Part shown: one piece after another, positions 1-9,101 of the stretch
How positions within the stretch are numbered: the first letter of the stretch is position 1
How the letters are laid out: each line of letters begins with the position of its first letter
NCBI RefSeq assembly: GCF_035481615.1
Contig: NZ_JAYKOT010000003.1
Coordinates: 1,054,001 to 1,118,000 of the forward strand
Direction: 5' to 3'
DNA: 64,000 bases
Source of the DNA: Citroniella saccharovorans
GTDB taxonomy: Bacteria; Bacillota; Clostridia; Tissierellales; Peptoniphilaceae
Program-made: the position numbers and the translations under genes
The notes under the pieces: generated by a model
The model's database searches: none
What the model was told of the DNA's origin: nothing
What the model saw: the letters and a program-made list of their open reading frames with translations, nothing else

Positions 1-452
1 CCTCTCATATTCATGCAAAGGTGTTCAGCTTCTACAACTACTAAAGAACCTTCGCAATCTAGAAAATCTTTAAGTGCATTTGCTATCTCTTCTGTAAGTC
101 TTTCTTGTAACTGAGGCTTTCTAGAATATAAATCTACAGTTCTAACTAGTTTTGAAAGTCCTGCAACTTTATTAACTGGTAAATAAGCAAGGTGGACTTT
201 ACCATAAAATGGTAATAGGTGATGTTCACACATTGAATAAAAAGGTATATCTTTTTCAACAACAATATCTGAGTTTTCTATTGTAAATGTTTTAGATAAA
301 TGCTCACTTGCATCCCTTCCTATTCCATAGAAAATCTCTTCGTACATTCTAGCAATTCTTTGAGGTGTTTCCAAAAGACCTTCTCTGTTTGGATCTTCCC
401 CAACAGCTTCTAAAATCATTTTTACGGCTTTTTCTATTTTTTCTTTGTCCAT
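1..452 (-). CDS. folE: GTP cyclohydrolase I, C-terminus cut by window edge
   Basis: Converts GTP to 7,8-dihydroneopterin triphosphate, the entry step of tetrahydrofolate synthesis. About 150 residues are visible. They start MDKEKIEKAV at 452 behind a TTAGGAGAT ribosome binding site. The zinc-site motif SMCEHHLLPF and the second zinc Cys in EHLCMNMRG are both present, the latter at the window edge. It lies 8 bases after the RNase E/G gene, so it is probably the distal gene of the same transcript. The stop codon is outside the window. Confidence 0.93.
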   Translation of the reverse strand, partial: MDKEKIEKAVKMILEAVGEDPNREGLLETPQRIARMYEEIFYGIGRDASEHLSKTFTIENSDIVVEKDIPFYSMCEHHLLPFYGKVHLAYLPVNKVAGLSKLVRTVDLYSRKPQLQERLTEEIANALKDFLDCEGSLVVVEAEHLCMNMR

Positions 453-460
453 ATTATCTC

Positions 461-1318
461 CTAATTTCTTCTAATTAATATTTCTATGAGTTTGTTTTTT
501 GTATAAGAAATATCATATATTATTTTTCTCAATTCAAACTCTCTTTTAAATATGTCAATAAGTCTGAATAAACTTTTATTATCAGTTCTTATAGCATCGA
601 TTATAATTATACCCTTAATTTCATTTATTACAAGTGCATTCAATATATGTTTAACACAAAATTCATTTACATACTTAGCTGTTTTAATTTTTGACTCTAA
701 TTTAAAAGATCCAGAATTGATGTCAACTACACTTAAGGCTTCTAATCTATCAAGATAAATACTTATGCCACTGTCTAAATCTATTTTTCTCTTATCTTTA
801 ATAGAAAATAAATTTGAAATCTTGTAATCATAAAATGGATTATAGTTTTTATCAAATTGAATATCAAAACTATCCTTTAGCTTATTTTTTAAATCTAAAG
901 AATTAGTTTTTATAAATTTTATATCGAATTCCTTAGCTTTTTCCTTGACCAATTTGAATTTATCAGAATATAAAATAGCTGGACTTGGAGTAAAATTTAC
1001 CTCATCTTTAAACTTTTCTACCATCTGAGTTTTTTCGGATAATCTTAATGCTTTTTGCAGGTTTGCTTCATGAGTTATTTCTAATATTTTCTGCCCAGTT
1101 ATAGGTAGTGAATCCTTAAAAGGTAGAATTCCCTTTACTCCACTTGGAAGAATAACCTCATACGAATCAAGTGCTTTTAATTTTCTAAAACTATTTGCCC
1201 TAACAATAGTCCCTTTTGCTAAGTTATTTACTATAGTTTTAAAAAATAATAATCTTTCATCTCTTACTATACCAAAATATGATTTACTATCTTCAAAATA
1301 AAAAGCAAATTCATTCAT
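461..1318 (-). CDS. Minimal ribonuclease E/G family protein
   Basis: RNase E/G-type endoribonuclease acting on structured RNA. The 285 residues contain a degenerate S1-like stretch (about 35-70) and the catalytic core. VDINSG gives D199 and N201, and IIIIDAI gives D241, matching the metal-binding Asp/Asn/Asp of the family. The protein is much shorter than typical RNase G (about 400-490 residues). I see no Cys-Pro-x-Cys zinc-link motif and no C-terminal extension, so tetramerisation as in RNase E is doubtful. Its start overlaps the end of the upstream TIGR03936 gene by 4 bases. In clostridia rng occupies this same place after TIGR03960/TIGR03936. Confidence 0.8.
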   Translation of the reverse strand: MNEFAFYFEDSKSYFGIVRDERLLFFKTIVNNLAKGTIVRANSFRKLKALDSYEVILPSGVKGILPFKDSLPITGQKILEITHEANLQKALRLSEKTQMVEKFKDEVNFTPSPAILYSDKFKLVKEKAKEFDIKFIKTNSLDLKNKLKDSFDIQFDKNYNPFYDYKISNLFSIKDKRKIDLDSGISIYLDRLEALSVVDINSGSFKLESKIKTAKYVNEFCVKHILNALVINEIKGIIIIDAIRTDNKSLFRLIDIFKREFELRKIIYDISYTKNKLIEILIRRN

Positions 1319-2014
1319 ATTAAGCTAATTTCTTTCATGTTTTCATCAAGTTGAGATAATTTAAGAACACTTAATATAGATCTATCAAAATCTAAACCCA
1401 TAAGTTCAAAAAGTCCCTTAAATAAATCATCATATCTTAAATAAACCTGGTCATCCACCTGACTTGTATAATAAAATGAAGCATCTTTTTTATCAAGGTA
1501 ACAATCAGTCAAGTAACTTCTAATATTGAGATTAGTTTCTATATATTTAGGACCTTTTCTCTTTTTATTTATTTTTACCTTTTTTATAAAATAACTTTCA
1601 CTTTCTAGTAAAATTTTAATTGCTTCTTCTAATTTATCCATATCAAGATCTTGATAAAAATTAATTCTATATTTTTGAAATTTAATTAAATTTACAAGTC
1701 TTTCTTTTTTTTTCAGAGTAACATAGATAATAAAATCTAATTCCATTTGGAAGTTCAGAGTTTATTTTGTCTATGGCTTTTTCTAAATCAATTTTTTCAT
1801 TAATCTCAAAGTCTACAAATTCTTCTAAAGACTGAACACCTAAAGGAAGACTTTGAGAAAGTGCTAATTTAGGAGACTTATTAAAGCCTTCAGAATAAGT
1901 AATAGGAAGACCAGCCCTATTAAAAGCTCTAATTATAATCTTCATTGTATCAAGATGTCCAACTAGTCTTATATATCCAATTTTTTTAAATCTTCCCCTT
2001 ACATACATGGACAA
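1315..2014 (-). pseudogene. TIGR03936/DUF2344 radical-SAM-associated protein, frameshifted
   Basis: Two overlapping reading frames together make one DUF2344 (TIGR03936) protein. The N-terminal part (1682-2014) begins MSMYVRGRFKKIGYIRLVGH. The C-terminal part (1315-1746) runs on from an A9 run (coding strand; T9 at 1705-1713). Reading the run as A8 joins them as YSEKKERLVNL and restores about 232 codons. It overlaps the upstream radical SAM gene by 16 bases and the RNase gene by 4, so the operon is translationally coupled. The molecular role of the family is unknown; it always accompanies TIGR03960. Sequencing error in the homopolymer is a strong alternative to real inactivation. Confidence 0.8.
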
Positions 2015-3852
2015 TAGTCTCCCTTATAACCTTCTGAAACTCCGCAGTAAATACAGCCTTCTCTACAATCTTTAGTTGTAATTTCCTTGTTTGAAAGTTT
2101 CTTTTCCTTAATTAAAAACTTTTTACTAACCCCAATATCTATAAAATCCCATGGCAATATTTCATCAAAATCTCTTTTTCTCTTTGCATAAAAATCCATA
2201 TTTAAGCCTAATTCTTCTGCCGCACTTGTCCAAGCATCAAATTTAAATTGATCTTTCCATGAATCAAATTTTGCTCCATTTTTAAAAGCTCTATAAATTA
2301 GCTCGCCTACCCTCCTATCTCCTCTTGATACAACAGCCTCCAAATAAGATAGTCTAGGTTCATGATAATTATAATTAATTTTTTTATCTCTAATAATATC
2401 TTTTAAAAATTTAACTTTTTCATAAAGATTTTCTAAATCATCCTGCGGGTCCCATTGAAATGGAGTAAAAGGTTTAGGAACAAATAAAGATGTAGAAACA
2501 GTTATTTTTAAATTGCCTTTAATATCTTCCTTATCTCTATTAAAGAACTTTTCCTTAATATAATAAGCTATTTCTTTTATTCCCTGAACATCCTCCATAG
2601 TTTCTGTTGGCAGTCCAAGCATAAAATAAAGCTTAATAGTAGAATATCCCTCTTTAAAAGCATAGCTAACTGCTCTTTCAATATCTTCATCTGTAATATT
2701 TTTATTAATTACATCCCTTAACCTTTGGCTACCCGCTTCAGGGGCAAATGTAAGTCCAGTCTTTCTAACTTTTTCAATATCCTTTAATACTGATAGAGAA
2801 TCTGAATCAAGCCTAAGTGAAGGAAGGGAAATTGAAACATTTTCTTTCTCATATTTCTTTAAAAGCTCCTTTACAAGTTCTTGCAGTTCTGTATAGTCGC
2901 AAGTAGAAAGTGATGATAAAGAAACTTCATCATAACCCGAGTTTTTCAAGTTAGAATCAATTATATCTAAAATTGTAGCAGTTGATTTTTCCCTTATTGG
3001 TCTATAAATCATACCTGCCTGACAAAATCTGCATCCTCTAGTGCACCCTTTAAAAATTTCAGTCACCACTCTATCATGCACAGACTCAGTATTTGGAACG
3101 ATTGGTTTTGTAGAAACATAAACATCATTTACATTTTCTATATATCTTTTTTTAATTATATCCTTAGCTTTATCATATAACTTAATTCTTTTATCAATAG
3201 TCTCATCTTTCTTATAAGTTATTTCATAAAATTTTGGAACATAAACACCCTCGATATTTTCAGCAGCCATTTTTAGAAAATCATCTTTAGTTAAATTATT
3301 ATCTTTTTTGTTTTGATAAAGTTTTAAAATTTCTAAAATTCCTTCTTCTGCCTCACCAATATAAAATAGGTCTATAAAATCAGCTAATGGCTCTGGATTA
3401 AAAGCACATGGACCTCCAGCAATTACTAAAGGTTCTTCTTCCTTTCTATCAATTGACTTAATACTAATCCCAGAAAGCTCAAGCATATTTAAAATATTTG
3501 TATAACTCATCTCATATTGAAGAGTAAATCCAACTATATCAAATTCTTTAACAGCTCTTTTACTCTCCAAGGTAAAAAGAGGAAGATCATTTTTCCTCAT
3601 TTCTTCCTCCATATCTACCCAAGGAGAAAAAGCTCTTTCAAAGCTAAATTCTTCTTTATCGTTTATTAAATTGTAAAAAAGGTTGAGTCCATTGTAACTC
3701 ATGCCAACTTCATATACATCCGGAAATAAAAATGCCATTGATACTCTTTCATTTGAATCATCTTTTAAAATAGTATTTATTTCATTTCCAATATATCTTG
3801 ATGGTTTTTCAACCCTATTTAAAATCATATTTAACTTATTTTCAGAAATCAC
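1999..3852 (-). CDS. TIGR03960 family B12-binding radical SAM protein
   Basis: A 617-residue protein with a cobalamin-binding-like N-terminal domain (about 35-185, with AGGPCAFNPEP near 145-155). A radical SAM core follows, with the [4Fe-4S] ligands C270, C274 and C277 in GCTRGCRFCQAG. The C-terminus is Cys-rich (about 595-617, REGCIYCG and YCPCM), which suggests an extra cluster or zinc site. The family is conserved between the mre/min genes and rng in clostridia, but its substrate is not established. It overlaps the preceding MinD-like gene by 4 bases and the following TIGR03936 gene by 16. Confidence 0.9.
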   Translation of the reverse strand: MISENKLNMILNRVEKPSRYIGNEINTILKDDSNERVSMAFLFPDVYEVGMSYNGLNLFYNLINDKEEFSFERAFSPWVDMEEEMRKNDLPLFTLESKRAVKEFDIVGFTLQYEMSYTNILNMLELSGISIKSIDRKEEEPLVIAGGPCAFNPEPLADFIDLFYIGEAEEGILEILKLYQNKKDNNLTKDDFLKMAAENIEGVYVPKFYEITYKKDETIDKRIKLYDKAKDIIKKRYIENVNDVYVSTKPIVPNTESVHDRVVTEIFKGCTRGCRFCQAGMIYRPIREKSTATILDIIDSNLKNSGYDEVSLSSLSTCDYTELQELVKELLKKYEKENVSISLPSLRLDSDSLSVLKDIEKVRKTGLTFAPEAGSQRLRDVINKNITDEDIERAVSYAFKEGYSTIKLYFMLGLPTETMEDVQGIKEIAYYIKEKFFNRDKEDIKGNLKITVSTSLFVPKPFTPFQWDPQDDLENLYEKVKFLKDIIRDKKINYNYHEPRLSYLEAVVSRGDRRVGELIYRAFKNGAKFDSWKDQFKFDAWTSAAEELGLNMDFYAKRKRDFDEILPWDFIDIGVSKKFLIKEKKLSNKEITTKDCREGCIYCGVSEGYKGDYCPCM

Positions 3853-4421
3853 TTTATAAATATTCCTCTAATTCTTTCTAAGACCGATTCTTTTTTTACA
3901 AATGATTTATTTAATAAATTATCATATATTTTACTTACAGGATAGTCCCAAAATCCTAAAATATTTTTCATGCCAACTTGAAATTTAGGTCTATCAATTA
4001 CAAAATATATACTATCATCTTCTAAATAAGTATCACTAATAATATAATCAAAAAAATCGGTTCCAAAATTTATATTTTCCTTGCTTATAATAAAAATATC
4101 ATCAAAATTTGTTAAATACTCATCATTTATAAATTTTCCGATATTTTCCTCATTTTTCTTTGCCTTATCTTTTTTTATAGAAGCAGCAACAACAAAAATA
4201 TTTTCATTCCTCTCAGATTGAACTGCTACATCCTCTAAGTCAACCACATCATTTAAATAATCGTCAAAGTCATAAATAGAATCACTTAAAGTATCAAACT
4301 TTTCAGATAAAAGTCTTCTCTCTCCAAAATTATCAACTATTAAAGATTTACTTGACTTAGCTAAAAAATACTCAGCTAAATCTAATAAAAAAGAAGACTC
4401 CCCCATAAATAGATAAATCAT
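3849..4421 (-). CDS. Degenerate MinD-like protein without P-loop
   Basis: No catalytic motif is intact, but the layout resembles MinD. There is an N-terminal beta strand and a GESSFLLDLAEYFL segment where MinD has its deviant Walker A. LIVD (27-30) follows, then SIYDFDDYLNDVV (48-60) where MinD has the conserved 'YDL.DV' stretch. NIFVVAAS (74-81) matches 'LYLLPAA', and FDDIFI (106-111) matches the Walker B-like FDYVLID. The last 15 residues (176-190, KKESVLERIRGIFIK) are basic and amphipathic, like the MinD membrane-targeting helix. The Walker lysines are missing. Its position right after mrdA is where clostridia carry minC/minD. The MinD relationship is inferred from pattern, not from a search. 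Confidence 0.55.
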   Translation of the reverse strand: MIYLFMGESSFLLDLAEYFLAKSSKSLIVDNFGERRLLSEKFDTLSDSIYDFDDYLNDVVDLEDVAVQSERNENIFVVAASIKKDKAKKNEENIGKFINDEYLTNFDDIFIISKENINFGTDFFDYIISDTYLEDDSIYFVIDRPKFQVGMKNILGFWDYPVSKIYDNLLNKSFVKKESVLERIRGIFIK

Positions 4422-7400
4422 TCTAACGTATCCCCTTGTCCAGTACTTTCAGTACCATTTTCATCCAAATTACTTTCGCCTGTAGCTTCATTTTTAGGTT
4501 GAAGTTTTAGATATTCTCCAGCTACTTCTCTAATAATTGGAGCACAATTTGCCCCAGATCCTCCTTGAAAAATAACTGCAGCTATAGCTATTTTTGGATC
4601 ATCATAAGGAAAATATGAAATCATCCAACTATAGTCATCATAAGCTTCACCTGTAACTGGATTAGTTGCTCCTCTTTCAGCAGTTCCAGTTTTTATGGCA
4701 AATTCTCTAGGAAAACCACCAAAAATATTTTCTAGTGACCCAAAGTGAGAAGCCATATTCATACCTTCACCAATATATTTTAAATTTTCCTGATTGTTTA
4801 ACTGAACTTTAACATTAGATGGCTCATTTTTTAATAGAACTTTACTATTATCATGACTTTTTACTTCTTTTATTAATGAAAGCTTGTTCCTATAACCATT
4901 ATTTCCAAAGATAGATACATAATTTGCCATTTGTATAGGTGTATATGCATTTTGTCCTTGGCCTATAACTACATTCATCATATCTGAAGTGTTCCACTTT
5001 GCACGATCTATATAAGTGTATTTTAAAATCTCAGCTAAATTTTCTCCTCTATCATTTAACATTTCCAAATTAAATCCTTTTTCTACTAAGTCATTAGTTA
5101 GATCTTCTAAACTAATGGAATCGTTAAATTCACAGTTGCTAGCTATTTCATCAATAATCTCACTTCTTTTTTTAGGATTAATCTTGTCGTTTGAAATTAA
5201 ATATCTTTCAAAATTTTCATCTAAAAAATTCGCTGTTAATGCTTTAATAGTTTCTTTCTTTTCTTCTGGATTTGGAATTCTTCCTCCTGCCTCATATGGA
5301 ATATTAATTTCTATTCCTGTTTTTTGATCAAGCCCAAGAAGCATACAGGACTTTCTTATATCATCAACTGTAGATTGAACACTTATAGTTTCATTAGCAT
5401 TTGGATTTCCGCCAAGAGCTGTAGCATAAAAATATACATTACAAGAATCTCTAATAGCTGTAAACAAGTTTTCTGGTCCATGGGCTCCACCATATTGGTT
5501 ATATATCCAGCATCCAAATCTTGTATCACCAATATCAATATAGCCTGTACAGTCGACAGTTTCATTAGGTGACATACCCTTTTCAAGAGCTGTTAAACCG
5601 GAAAGTAATTTAAAAGTTGATCCCGGCGGAATCATAGACTGAGTTGCAATATTTGTAAGAGGCCTATCAGCCAGTGGATCATCCTCGTTTTTAGGAAATA
5701 GAGATTCCCAGTCATCATCTGAAATTCCAGTTGCAAAAAGATTGGGATCATATGATGTCTCGCTTGCCATTGCTAAAACTTCACCAGTTTTAATGTCAAG
5801 TACTACAACAGCTCCAGCATTTGCATTCTCATAAGGTCTACCCTTGCTTTCATTAGTCCTAAGCTCAACATTACCCCATTTAGATTCAAATTCTCCACCA
5901 ACTCTTATTTTTTCGATTGCTTGCTTTAGAGAACTTTCAGCAACTTTCTGTAAATTTAAATCAGTTGTTAAATAAACATTCGAACCAGGAACTGGTAGTT
6001 TTTCATCAATAGTCTTAGTTCTATTTCCCATAGAGTCTATTTCAACTACTCTTTTCCCATCCACTCCTCTTAAAGTAGATTCAAATGATTCTTCAATTCC
6101 AGTTTTGCCGATTAAATCATCTGGACGGTATTTTTTTTCATCAATATATTTTTTTATCTCGTCTGGCTGAGAAATTCTTCCTAAATAACCCAAAGTATGT
6201 GCTGCTAGACTTTGATTAGGATAAAATCTTACAGGAATATAGGAAATTTCTATTCCCCTATTATTGGAAATTTGTTCCTTAATTTTAGATACAGTTTTTT
6301 CCTTTAACCCATAGGCAATATTTATTGGTTCATAACCTAAATGTCCACTTTCCTCAATTTTTTTATAAAAAGAAACTAAAGCCAACTTTTCATAGTTAGA
6401 ACTACTATTAATTCCATAATATTTAACCATTTTATCTAATAAATCTGTAGCTTTTACATCTTTTTTTAGGTCAAATCTTTCAAGTAAATCAGATTTATTT
6501 TTAACAAAAATATACTCCCACCTATTAACATCAATTTTTGGAATTATACCAGCTTTTGTATTTGACTCTTGAGCAATATATTTAATCCTATCATCTTTTA
6601 CAAAATCTTTAATTAATTTTTCTTCTTTGCAAAGTCTTATTAATTTCTGTTTAGCAGTTTCAGAAGTTTTTTCACCCTCATCCTTATAGTCAATATATAC
6701 TTTTTCATTATTAAGATCGATATTAGAAACTATTCCAATATCATGACCAAGCTTCTTTTCAAGCATTTCAATTAATATTTGTGAAGGATTAATAACTTTA
6801 TTATCTTCTGAAAAATCAATACTATCTAATAAGATAGGTAGCGAAGCATTTTCTACTAAATATGAAAAGTCATCTAAGGCAGAAGACTTCATAGTTATAG
6901 CTTTGAAATTTTTACTTAATTCAACTTTATTTAAAAAATAATTTCTATCGTCTTCAAATTCTAATTCATTAAGTTTTAAATTATCATCTAATCCGCTAGA
7001 TTTTAAGTAATCATAAATAAGTTTTCTAGCGCTTGGATGAGAAATTATAGTATTTATAATAGTTACGTCATTATTAATAAGTTCATTTAAAATATCAAGT
7101 GGCTGATCAGATTTTAGTTCATATTTTTCCCTATACTCCTTAATTTTTTCATCTGAAAGATTAATATGAACTCCATTATCATAAGTAATATCAAATTCTA
7201 CAAGTTTTCCTTTTTTTTGAAGTCCACTTATAGCCTTTGATGCAACAGTAAATGAAGGAGAATTTTCATCTTGTTTTAATCCAAGTTCTAAAATATCCCT
7301 TAATAAATTTTTTTCTATAATAATATCAACTACTTTTTTATTTGGTAATTTATTTTCTTTTTTATAATCTTCAACACTATTGTAGGCAAATTCATTGATA

Positions 7401-7756
7401 CTAATTGGAGTGTTAGCTAAATAGTTTACTCCATCCTCTTCTAATAGATAAAATAATCTCTTAAAAAGCTCATTTCTCATATTATTATCTAAATCCATTA
7501 GTTCATCTTTGATAAATGAACAAGTAAACATAGATCTAGATCCAGCTAAAAGCTTTCCATTTCTATCATAAATATTTCCTCTTGAAGCTGGTATATGGAT
7601 ATCTTTCAATCTTTTTTCTTCAGAAATTTCTCTATATTTGTTACCTTCAACTATCATTAGTTTAAAAGTAAATATAAAAAGTATGCCCATCATTATAAAT
7701 AGGATAATTTTAATATCTTTAAATCTTTTAAAAGTTTTATCCTTCATATTTATCAC
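4418..7756 (-). CDS. mrdA: Penicillin-binding protein 2 (elongation transpeptidase), oversized
   Basis: Class B PBP that cross-links peptidoglycan during cell elongation. It has one N-terminal membrane segment (about 15-35), and PASRGNIYDRNG at 56-67 starts the dimerisation domain. The transpeptidase domain has all three active-site motifs: S713-T-F-K716, S771-C-N773 and K1022-T-G1024. At 1112 residues it is far longer than usual (about 600-750). The extra length is a roughly 350-400 residue pre-transpeptidase insertion and an acidic/helical insert (about 835-915) between SCN and KTG. The last about 25 residues are low-complexity. It lies 1 base from mreD and overlaps the next gene by 4, so it is part of the mre operon. 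Confidence 0.93.
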   Translation of the reverse strand: MINMKDKTFKRFKDIKIILFIMMGILFIFTFKLMIVEGNKYREISEEKRLKDIHIPASRGNIYDRNGKLLAGSRSMFTCSFIKDELMDLDNNMRNELFKRLFYLLEEDGVNYLANTPISINEFAYNSVEDYKKENKLPNKKVVDIIIEKNLLRDILELGLKQDENSPSFTVASKAISGLQKKGKLVEFDITYDNGVHINLSDEKIKEYREKYELKSDQPLDILNELINNDVTIINTIISHPSARKLIYDYLKSSGLDDNLKLNELEFEDDRNYFLNKVELSKNFKAITMKSSALDDFSYLVENASLPILLDSIDFSEDNKVINPSQILIEMLEKKLGHDIGIVSNIDLNNEKVYIDYKDEGEKTSETAKQKLIRLCKEEKLIKDFVKDDRIKYIAQESNTKAGIIPKIDVNRWEYIFVKNKSDLLERFDLKKDVKATDLLDKMVKYYGINSSSNYEKLALVSFYKKIEESGHLGYEPINIAYGLKEKTVSKIKEQISNNRGIEISYIPVRFYPNQSLAAHTLGYLGRISQPDEIKKYIDEKKYRPDDLIGKTGIEESFESTLRGVDGKRVVEIDSMGNRTKTIDEKLPVPGSNVYLTTDLNLQKVAESSLKQAIEKIRVGGEFESKWGNVELRTNESKGRPYENANAGAVVVLDIKTGEVLAMASETSYDPNLFATGISDDDWESLFPKNEDDPLADRPLTNIATQSMIPPGSTFKLLSGLTALEKGMSPNETVDCTGYIDIGDTRFGCWIYNQYGGAHGPENLFTAIRDSCNVYFYATALGGNPNANETISVQSTVDDIRKSCMLLGLDQKTGIEINIPYEAGGRIPNPEEKKETIKALTANFLDENFERYLISNDKINPKKRSEIIDEIASNCEFNDSISLEDLTNDLVEKGFNLEMLNDRGENLAEILKYTYIDRAKWNTSDMMNVVIGQGQNAYTPIQMANYVSIFGNNGYRNKLSLIKEVKSHDNSKVLLKNEPSNVKVQLNNQENLKYIGEGMNMASHFGSLENIFGGFPREFAIKTGTAERGATNPVTGEAYDDYSWMISYFPYDDPKIAIAAVIFQGGSGANCAPIIREVAGEYLKLQPKNEATGESNLDENGTESTGQGDTLE

Positions 7757-8251
7757 CTAATAAAATCTAATATTTGGAAAAATAAAAAATTTATTGAAAA
7801 ATTTCATCATAAAATAATAAATTAAAGAATTTAATACTATTTCTATAAATATTGGACCGAATAGATAGCTAGCTATATTTAAACTGCCTGAAAAAACTAA
7901 TTCTCCCAGTAAGATGAATAAAAAATTAAGCATAGTAAAAAGTGCTGTAAGTCCAATACCAATTCTATTATTTTTTGTACTAATCCTATATTCGAAATGT
8001 CCCATAATGTAGCAAATTACAAAATATATTAGGGCTCTTGGTCCAAGCATATTTGAAAAATATACATCTTCGATTAAGCCTAAAAATAGGCCCGAAAAAC
8101 CACCTTCAAAAGATCCAAAGCCAATTGAAAGCATTACTAGAACTGGTATAGAAAATGAAGGAGTCACTCCAAATATTGAAATTCTTGGAGCGAGTGCTAT
8201 TTGAAGTATAGACGTTAAAAAAACAGTTATTATTATTCTAATCTTATTCAT
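7757..8251 (-). CDS. mreD: Rod shape-determining membrane protein MreD
   Basis: A 164-residue, very hydrophobic protein with about five membrane segments, between mreC and mrdA as usual. I chose the ATG at 8251 (MNKIRIIITV) because GAGGGAG sits 3 bases upstream and the start overlaps the mreC stop. An in-frame ATG at 8263 would add four residues. It is thought to hold MreC and PBP2 in the elongation complex. Sequence conservation in this family is low, so the call rests on topology and context. Confidence 0.85.
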   Translation of the reverse strand: MNKIRIIITVFLTSILQIALAPRISIFGVTPSFSIPVLVMLSIGFGSFEGGFSGLFLGLIEDVYFSNMLGPRALIYFVICYIMGHFEYRISTKNNRIGIGLTALFTMLNFLFILLGELVFSGSLNIASYLFGPIFIEIVLNSLIYYFMMKFFNKFFIFPNIRFY

Positions 8252-9095
8252 AGTCTCCCTCATCCTTATCTAATATCAAAACTCTATATAAATTTGTAAA
8301 ATCTACTTTAGATTCTACAATTATCTTTTCAATGTTTTCATTTTCCACTATTATTTCAGTAATATCTCCGATATAAATATCTCTAGGAAATATTCCTCCA
8401 GTTCCAGAAGTTAATAGTTTATCTCCAACTTTTACATCTGCTGCTTCATCAAATAAGTTGCCCGAAAATCCATTTTCAACTCTTCCATCTAAAACTCCTC
8501 CAGCTCCAGTTCTTGCAGTTTTAAATGATATACCCTTGTCTTCATTTATTACAGCACTTACCTTTGAATAAGAGTTTCCAACTGTATCTACTGTGCCAAC
8601 TAAGCTCTCAATATATTGCTTGTTTCCAATTTCTTTTCCTATCACAACAATATCTCCAGCTTTTACTCCATCTTTTTTCCCCTTATCAATAGTAAAGCTT
8701 AAAAAATAAGAAGAAGGATCTTTAGCTATAATGTAGCTAGGCTTTAGTTTATATTTCGTATTTGCAATTAAGTTTTTTTCTTCTTCTAAAAATTTTGCAT
8801 TTGAAATTAAATTTTCATATATTGCTATATTTTTTTTAAGTTCATTATTTTCTAATTTTAAGGCTTCGTTTTCATTTCTAAGTTTTTCTGAAGCAAAAAT
8901 AGTTGAAAAAAGATCCATAAATTTATCACCTGCAAAACTAAATCCCTTTAGAGCAGGATTATAAACCTTAGCTATTATATTTTGTACTGTGGAGAAGCTA
9001 TTATTTTCTTCTTTTGTTACAAACATTATTGACAATATAATTACTATCGTGCTTATAAAAACAATTATTTTTGACTTTAAACTAATCTCTTTCAT
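8244..9095 (-). CDS. mreC: Cell shape-determining protein MreC
   Basis: A 283-residue bitopic protein. There is one N-terminal membrane helix (about 8-25), then a coiled coil (about 70-110, EKLRNENEALKLENNELKK), then the beta-rich MreC domain with GKKDGVKAGDIVV and LLTSGTGGIFPRDI. MreC lies outside the membrane and links MreB filaments to PBP2. It starts 6 bases downstream of mreB and ends overlapping mreD. Confidence 0.92.
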   Translation of the reverse strand: MKEISLKSKIIVFISTIVIILSIMFVTKEENNSFSTVQNIIAKVYNPALKGFSFAGDKFMDLFSTIFASEKLRNENEALKLENNELKKNIAIYENLISNAKFLEEEKNLIANTKYKLKPSYIIAKDPSSYFLSFTIDKGKKDGVKAGDIVVIGKEIGNKQYIESLVGTVDTVGNSYSKVSAVINEDKGISFKTARTGAGGVLDGRVENGFSGNLFDEAADVKVGDKLLTSGTGGIFPRDIYIGDITEIIVENENIEKIIVESKVDFTNLYRVLILDKDEGDYE

Positions 9096-9101
9096 TTAAA
9101 A

